From: Ruminococcus sp. NK3A76
GTDB lineage: Bacteria > Bacillota > Clostridia > Oscillospirales > Ruminococcaceae
DNA: 64,000 nt
Direction of reading: 5' to 3'
NCBI RefSeq assembly: GCF_000686125.1
Contig: NZ_JMMA01000002.1
Location: 3,286,001 to 3,350,000 of the forward strand
Shown here: positions 60,454 through 64,000 of the stretch, piece after piece
Position numbering within the stretch: position 1 is the first letter of the stretch
Layout of the letters: each line of letters opens with the position of its first letter
Made by a program: the position numbers and the translations under genes
The notes under the pieces: model-generated
What the model saw: only the letters and a program-made list of their open reading frames with translations
The model's database searches: none
Told to the model about the DNA's origin: nothing

Positions 60454-61638
60454 TCAGCTTGCATCGGGCTTTTTCTTTTTAAAGTCAAGCACATTTGCGA
60501 TAGCATCGCCTGCCCTCGCCTGCGCCTGCTGAAAGGTATGGCAGTAAATGGAAGTCGTTGTTCCGATAACACTATGTCCTAACGCACTCGACACAGCCGC
60601 AGGGTCAACGCCCTCGTTGATGAGGGAACTGGCGTAGAAGTGCCGCAGGGAGTGTATGTCGCAGAATTTGAAATCGTGGCTCTCGCAAAACCTCTTGAAC
60701 CAAATGTACGGCGTGGTGTGATACATCGGTAATCCGTTCTCCTGCACAAAAAGTCTGTCGGTGTCCGTCCACTTGCTGCCAATAAGCGCCCTGAAAGCGT
60801 CCTGCTCTGACTTGTAGCTTTTCAGTAAGTCCATTACATGGTCGGGAAATTTAAGTGAGCGCTGCGACTTTTTCGTTTTTGTAGTGTCGGTGTAGGTGCC
60901 TTTGCTTGCGGTGTAGTTGGACGTTCTCCAAACGCTTATGATATTATTATCAAAGTCAATGTCCTTCCACTCCAAGCCCAAAAGCTCTCCCCTGCGAAAG
61001 CCGCTGTATATCGCCAATGTAAAGAACACCTTGTATTTTAAAGGGGCGTCCTCCAACAGCTCAAACAGCTTTTCGACCTCTTCAAGCGTGTAGATCTCTT
61101 TTTCTTTTTTGCTGCCCTTCGGCACGCTGACCTTAGCACACGGGTTGTCCGACAGCATATCCATTTTTACCGCATAAGCAAAAACGTCGCTGATAAAGCT
61201 TAAATGATGAACCACCGTCTTGCGTGAAAGCGGCTTGCCGCTGCGGAGATTTTTGCCGTTCTGCGACAGATCATTGATAAACTGCTGAATATGCCTTGCG
61301 GTTATCTTGTCTATCCGTATATGCCCGAGCGCAGGATATACCCTCGCTTTGAGGTTCTTCATTCGCTCAAAAGATGTGTTCCTAAGATTGAGCCTCGCAT
61401 ACTCCTCAAACCACTGCTCTGCAAATTCCTCAAATTTCACATTCGCTGTGACTTGCCCTCTTAGACACTTTTCTTCAAACAGTATCGCTTGCTTTTGAAC
61501 TTCCTTCTCTGCCTGCTTTACGGTCATTCCTTCCGGCGGTTTCCAACTCATAGTCTGCACGACTTGCTCACCGTTCAGCTTGTACCCACACGATACCCTG
61601 ATCTGATATGTATTTCCTCTTTTTCTGATATTTGCCAT
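60454..61638 (-). CDS. Tyrosine recombinase (integrase) of an integrative element
   Basis: 394 residues. An N-terminal arm-binding domain (1-55: RKRGNTYQIRVSCGY), a core-binding domain (about 65-165) and a catalytic domain (about 180-385) with Arg in IYSGFRRGELLGLEW, His-x-x-Arg in IHSLRHFYAS, the His in LGHSVIGTT, and Tyr in TSIYCHTFQ. It is the type used by Tn916-like and related elements. Position next to a tRNA-Leu 3' end suggests the tRNA is the attachment site; the other junction would lie outside the window. Confidence 0.93.
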   Translation of the reverse strand: MANIRKRGNTYQIRVSCGYKLNGEQVVQTMSWKPPEGMTVKQAEKEVQKQAILFEEKCLRGQVTANVKFEEFAEQWFEEYARLNLRNTSFERMKNLKARVYPALGHIRIDKITARHIQQFINDLSQNGKNLRSGKPLSRKTVVHHLSFISDVFAYAVKMDMLSDNPCAKVSVPKGSKKEKEIYTLEEVEKLFELLEDAPLKYKVFFTLAIYSGFRRGELLGLEWKDIDFDNNIISVWRTSNYTASKGTYTDTTKTKKSQRSLKFPDHVMDLLKSYKSEQDAFRALIGSKWTDTDRLFVQENGLPMYHTTPYIWFKRFCESHDFKFCDIHSLRHFYASSLINEGVDPAAVSSALGHSVIGTTTSIYCHTFQQAQARAGDAIANVLDFKKKKPDAS

Positions 61639-61662
61639 GTCTGATCCCTCCTATAATCAGAC
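61639..61662 (-). promoter_or_regulatory. Hairpin holding the integrase ribosome site in its loop
   Basis: GTCTGAT and ATCAGAC form a 7-bp perfect stem around TATAGGAGGG on the minus strand, directly before the ATG. The ribosome site is displayed in the loop and the stem touches the start codon. Confidence 0.7.
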
Positions 61663-61684
61663 CCTTGACATCTCTGTAATTATT

Positions 61685-61713
61685 ATTATACACCATTTCA
61701 CGTTGTAAAGCAA
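61685..61713 (-). promoter_or_regulatory. Promoter of the integrase gene
   Basis: TTGCTT (61708-61713) and TATAAT (61685-61690) on the minus strand with a 17-base spacer. Confidence 0.7.
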
Positions 61714-61770
61714 TAAAGCGAATTGAAAACTTTTTATTACAAAGATGCCGGTCTGTTTTCTTTTGTCCTT

Positions 61771-63021
61771 TTATCTTTTTCTCTTCGGGTGTAAGAAATT
61801 ATCCAGCTTTTCCTTTAATCCCTGCTTGTGGATAAAATCCATTACCCTGTCAAATCTGTTCTTTAATGATGATAACTCATCTGTAAGACCTGTTATGACC
61901 TTATTGAGCCTTGACTGCTCGTCTTTTAGAAGCATTCTTTCCTTGTTCAGCTTGTTAATAAGCTCGACCTTTTCTTCCAACGATAGCTTCATCAAGTCTA
62001 TTTCTTTGTTGAGCTTGGTGTTCTCTGCCTGCAAATCAACTTGCTCCGAAACGCTGTCATAATATTCCGAGAACTGTATATCCAGTTCTATATATTTTGC
62101 CGAGAGCACTTTGTTCTCCTGCTTTAAACTTTCATTCTCATTGCAGAGCCGTCTGTTTTCCTCTGATAGCTCTTTGTTCTTCTCTTCAAGAGCTTTGGCG
62201 GTAACATATCCCTTTGCTGCCGATGCCAGCGTTTCAAAGTCTGCCCTTTTGACAGACACCATATTAAAGGGAAGATTTGTGGTGCTGATGCTGTCAACGG
62301 CTTTGACCTCTTCCACCTTGCCTTGCAGGTCGGCAAGCTGTTCTTCTGTCTTTTTGATTTTATACTCTTCTACGGACAGATGCACGGCGCTGCTGCCTTT
62401 AACACCTCGTTCAAGGTCGTAACCGCAGTTTGTCACCCACTCATAAAATTCGTCCTGTAAGCGTGAGTAGCTGTCCCTGCCTTTCCAGAATTCGGAGGCA
62501 TTTATTCTGCGGCAGGGGTTGCCCTTCCTGTCCTTGCCTTTGACTGTCGGGATAAAGGTAAGGTGCATATGCGGCGTTTTCTCGTCCATGTGAACGACTG
62601 CCGACACTATGAATTCCTCACCGCCGACCTTGTGAGCGGCAAATCGGTAGGTGTCAAGAAAAAACTGCTTTGTCCTCTCCTTGCCTATGCGGTCAAAGAA
62701 CTCTTTGTCGGATGTTATGATAAACTCACAAAGTATTGTGCTCTGCTTCTCGCCCGTAAGACGAAGATTGCCTTTTAAGCCATAGGCTTCCTTTATGCGG
62801 TAGAATTCTTTTTCGTAGCTCGTCTCTTGCGGCTTTTTTATTGCATAGTTTTCGTGTGTGCGGGAATGATCTATGTCCTTGTTTGTGTAATTATGATTGC
62901 GCCTTTCATTGTGCCTTTCCACAAGAGGCACTGCACCCATTTTGTGATTTGCGTTCCTTATAATTGCGTAGCTTATGTTTTTCTTGTCTCCTTTCTTTTT
63001 TAAAGCCAAACTATCCCACAA
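61771..63021 (-). CDS. MobV-type relaxase (Pre/Mob)
   Basis: The open frame gives 416 residues from a TTG at 63021. Family members normally start just before SYAIIRN; here that codon is ATA (62974-62976) with AAAGGAGA nine bases upstream. The relaxase domain (about 17-215) contains NHNYTNKDIDHSRTHENY and the HxDExxPHxH motif in HMDEKTPHMHLTF. A coiled coil follows (about 265-400, SEENRRLCNENESLKQE). The enzyme nicks oriT to start conjugative mobilization, using helper transfer genes. Hairpins upstream (63009-63138) are a candidate oriT. Confidence 0.88.
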   Translation of the reverse strand: MWDSLALKKKGDKKNISYAIIRNANHKMGAVPLVERHNERRNHNYTNKDIDHSRTHENYAIKKPQETSYEKEFYRIKEAYGLKGNLRLTGEKQSTILCEFIITSDKEFFDRIGKERTKQFFLDTYRFAAHKVGGEEFIVSAVVHMDEKTPHMHLTFIPTVKGKDRKGNPCRRINASEFWKGRDSYSRLQDEFYEWVTNCGYDLERGVKGSSAVHLSVEEYKIKKTEEQLADLQGKVEEVKAVDSISTTNLPFNMVSVKRADFETLASAAKGYVTAKALEEKNKELSEENRRLCNENESLKQENKVLSAKYIELDIQFSEYYDSVSEQVDLQAENTKLNKEIDLMKLSLEEKVELINKLNKERMLLKDEQSRLNKVITGLTDELSSLKNRFDRVMDFIHKQGLKEKLDNFLHPKRKR

Positions 63022-63138
63022 GGATAGTTGTAACCCACTAGGACTATTTGACAGGCAAATAGTCCGGTGGGCAAGCAGTTCCTCTTGACCCCTTTATTGT
63101 CGGGCTGCGCCCTCCCTTTTGGGAACGGGCGCTGCCCG
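63009..63138. other. Candidate origin of transfer (three consecutive hairpins)
   Basis: AACTATCC/GGATAGTT (63009-63029), GGACTATTTG/CAAATAGTCC (63041-63065, extended by CCAC/GTGG outside), and CGGGCTGCGCCC...GGGCGCTGCCCG (63101-63138). They fill the gap between the excisionase-like gene and mob, where MobV elements usually carry oriT. The last may also be a terminator. Confidence 0.5.
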
Positions 63139-63144
63139 ATATTT

Positions 63145-63435
63145 TTATGCGCACACCGCACCGAGGTATTCAAGCAGGCTGTCTCGGCTAACGAGTATTT
63201 TTCCTCGCTCGCCCTGACCACACCTGATAAATTTCACCTTGTTTTGCTTTACCAAAGTTCTGACGGTGTGCTCGGTAAGCCCCGACACAAGCTCGGTACA
63301 TTCCTTAATGGTGAGCATTTGCGGAGCAGAAGGCTTGCTTACAGCTATGGCAGGGGTGTCCTTTTCGACAGGGATAAGCTGCTGCAATAGATCAACTACC
63401 TGCCGAATCAGTTCATTCTTTTCTTGTAAATTCAA
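63145..63435 (-). CDS. Excisionase-like small DNA-binding protein
   Basis: 96 residues. The C-terminal half (about 38-92) is a MerR/excisionase-type winged helix: MLTIKECTELVSGLTEHTVR, LVKQNKVKFIRCG and KILVSRDSLLEYL. The first 35 residues are a helix without assignment. It probably works with the integrase to direct excision, or regulates the mob genes. It overlaps the upstream HTH gene by 23 bases. Confidence 0.75.
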   Translation of the reverse strand: MNLQEKNELIRQVVDLLQQLIPVEKDTPAIAVSKPSAPQMLTIKECTELVSGLTEHTVRTLVKQNKVKFIRCGQGERGKILVSRDSLLEYLGAVCA

Positions 63436-63619
63436 GTGCCTCCTCCTTTCGTTTTGTCAGCTCTTCGATCTTTGTTAGCATTTCAAGCTGAGTCTCCTCA
63501 TCAAGCTCAAAGCGCAAGCGCCTCACCATAGTCTGCTCGGATATACCGAGTGCAGCGGCAAGCTGCCATTGGCGCACGCCCTTTGCTTTGAGTTCCTCTC
63601 TGATAATTTGATTTGCCAT
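63413..63619 (-). CDS. Small helix-turn-helix regulator
   Basis: 68 residues from the ATG at 63619 with GGAGAG upstream. A Cro/CI-type helix-turn-helix is visible in KGVRQWQLAAALGISEQTMVRRL (about 12-34). It probably controls the element. A GAGGGTATCTTCCCTC palindrome lies just upstream (63646-63662) and could be its operator. Confidence 0.75.
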   Translation of the reverse strand: MANQIIREELKAKGVRQWQLAAALGISEQTMVRRLRFELDEETQLEMLTKIEELTKRKEEALEFTRKE

Positions 63620-63645
63620 TTGTCTTCTCTCCTTTGTATTATTTT

Positions 63646-63662
63646 GAGGGTATCTTCCCTCT
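63646..63662. promoter_or_regulatory. Palindrome upstream of the HTH gene
   Basis: GAGGGTATCTTCCCTC is an inverted repeat between the HTH start codon and its presumed promoter, a plausible autoregulatory operator or leader hairpin. Confidence 0.4.
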
Positions 63663-63825
63663 GATAATAATGATAACACGAAAAATGCATCTGCGCTGTA
63701 TGTTTCATAATCCGAAAAAAATGAAAGCGGCAGACTTGAAATTTCATATGTGGAATGATGATATGGAGAAGGAATAAGAAAAAACTCCTGTTTTTGAGAA
63801 TATTTAAATTATTCTAAAAAACGTA

Positions 63826-63854
63826 TTGTTTAATCACTTTTGTTCTGATATAAT
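63826..63854 (+). promoter_or_regulatory. Promoter of the rightmost gene
   Basis: TTGTTT (63826-63831), 17 bases, TATAAT (63849-63854), about 40 bases before the ATG at 63892. The 63620-63891 gap otherwise holds only the divergent leader of the HTH gene. Confidence 0.65.
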
Positions 63855-63891
63855 ATTATTATAAATCTATTAAGAAAGCAGGGATCATATA

Positions 63892-64000
63892 ATGATAAAC
63901 CGCAATTTAATGTTTAAGCCTGAGAATAATATTTTTCAGAAAGATACGGAAGAGATCAGCCGACCAGTCAAAACCTTTATCGATCCTTCTTTAAATAATA
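63892..64000 (+). CDS. Start of an unidentified gene, cut by the window edge
   Basis: An ATG at 63892 with an AAGCAGGGA site opens a frame without stop to the edge: MINRNLMFKPENNIFQKDTE, then 16 more residues. A/T-rich, divergent from the mob operon, and so probably cargo or control of the integrative element. Too short to identify. Confidence 0.5.
   Translation, partial: MINRNLMFKPENNIFQKDTEEISRPVKTFIDPSLNN

Noticed and set aside
60454-64000. Prophage
   Set aside because: No capsid, terminase, tail or lysis gene is visible; the relaxase indicates a mobilizable element.

Overview
The window looks like chromosome of a Gram-positive, anaerobic, fibre-degrading member of the Oscillospirales, most likely Ruminococcus. 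The reasons are four secreted proteins ending in a C-terminal dockerin-like duplicated segment, a secreted GH5 cellulase, a type II fatty acid synthase operon with FabK as enoyl reductase, a germination protease (gpr), LCP and VanY-type wall enzymes, and clostridial-style promoters (TTGACA-17-TATAAT). The species is an inference; no rRNA is present.

Layout. 0-8.3 kb: a large protein of unknown role, then a three-gene signalling operon (tandem-sensor hybrid histidine kinase, single-domain receiver, REC-HD-GYP-HPt protein) that looks like a phosphorelay ending in cyclic-di-GMP hydrolysis. 8.4-11.8 kb: metallophosphoesterase, patatin-like lipase, folC. 11.8-13.4 kb: an ExbB/ExbD-like proton-channel operon, unusual in a Gram-positive. 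13.5-19 kb: three dockerin proteins without catalytic domains plus a small conserved protein. 19.2-22.6 kb: pepV and uvrC. 22.6-26.2 kb: tyrA, an LCP protein, aroK and aroE. 26.2-35 kb: acetyltransferase, dCMP deaminase, fabD, small unknowns, lipid kinase, VanY-like lipoprotein, PPK2-type kinase, and a frameshifted hydrolase. 35.2-46.7 kb: a long fatty acid operon (fabH, two unknowns, fabK, unknown, GDSL lipoprotein, fabG, fabF, accB, fabZ, accC, accD, accA, acpP). 46.8-49.1 kb: NUDIX hydrolase and a fourth dockerin protein. 49.2-54.5 kb: translation genes, with rplJ-rplL and rpsT on the minus strand and rpmG-secE-nusG-rplK-rplA on the plus strand, split by gpr. 54.5-60 kb: YjbR-like protein, GH5 cellulase, RhuM-Fic protein and accessory small genes. 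60.25-64 kb: tRNA-Leu(GAG) with an adjacent integrative mobilizable element (tyrosine integrase, MobV relaxase, excisionase-like and HTH proteins, candidate oriT), running off the right edge.

Two classes of intergenic repeat stand out. The first is a MITE-like element of 83-192 bp with GGCAACACCGCAC termini and 4-bp target duplications; there are at least six copies, two of them almost identical and one splitting a gene. The second is a modular repeat made of a short heptamer array followed by a double hairpin, seen about ten times. Neither comes with a transposase in the window. No CRISPR array or phage structural genes were seen.
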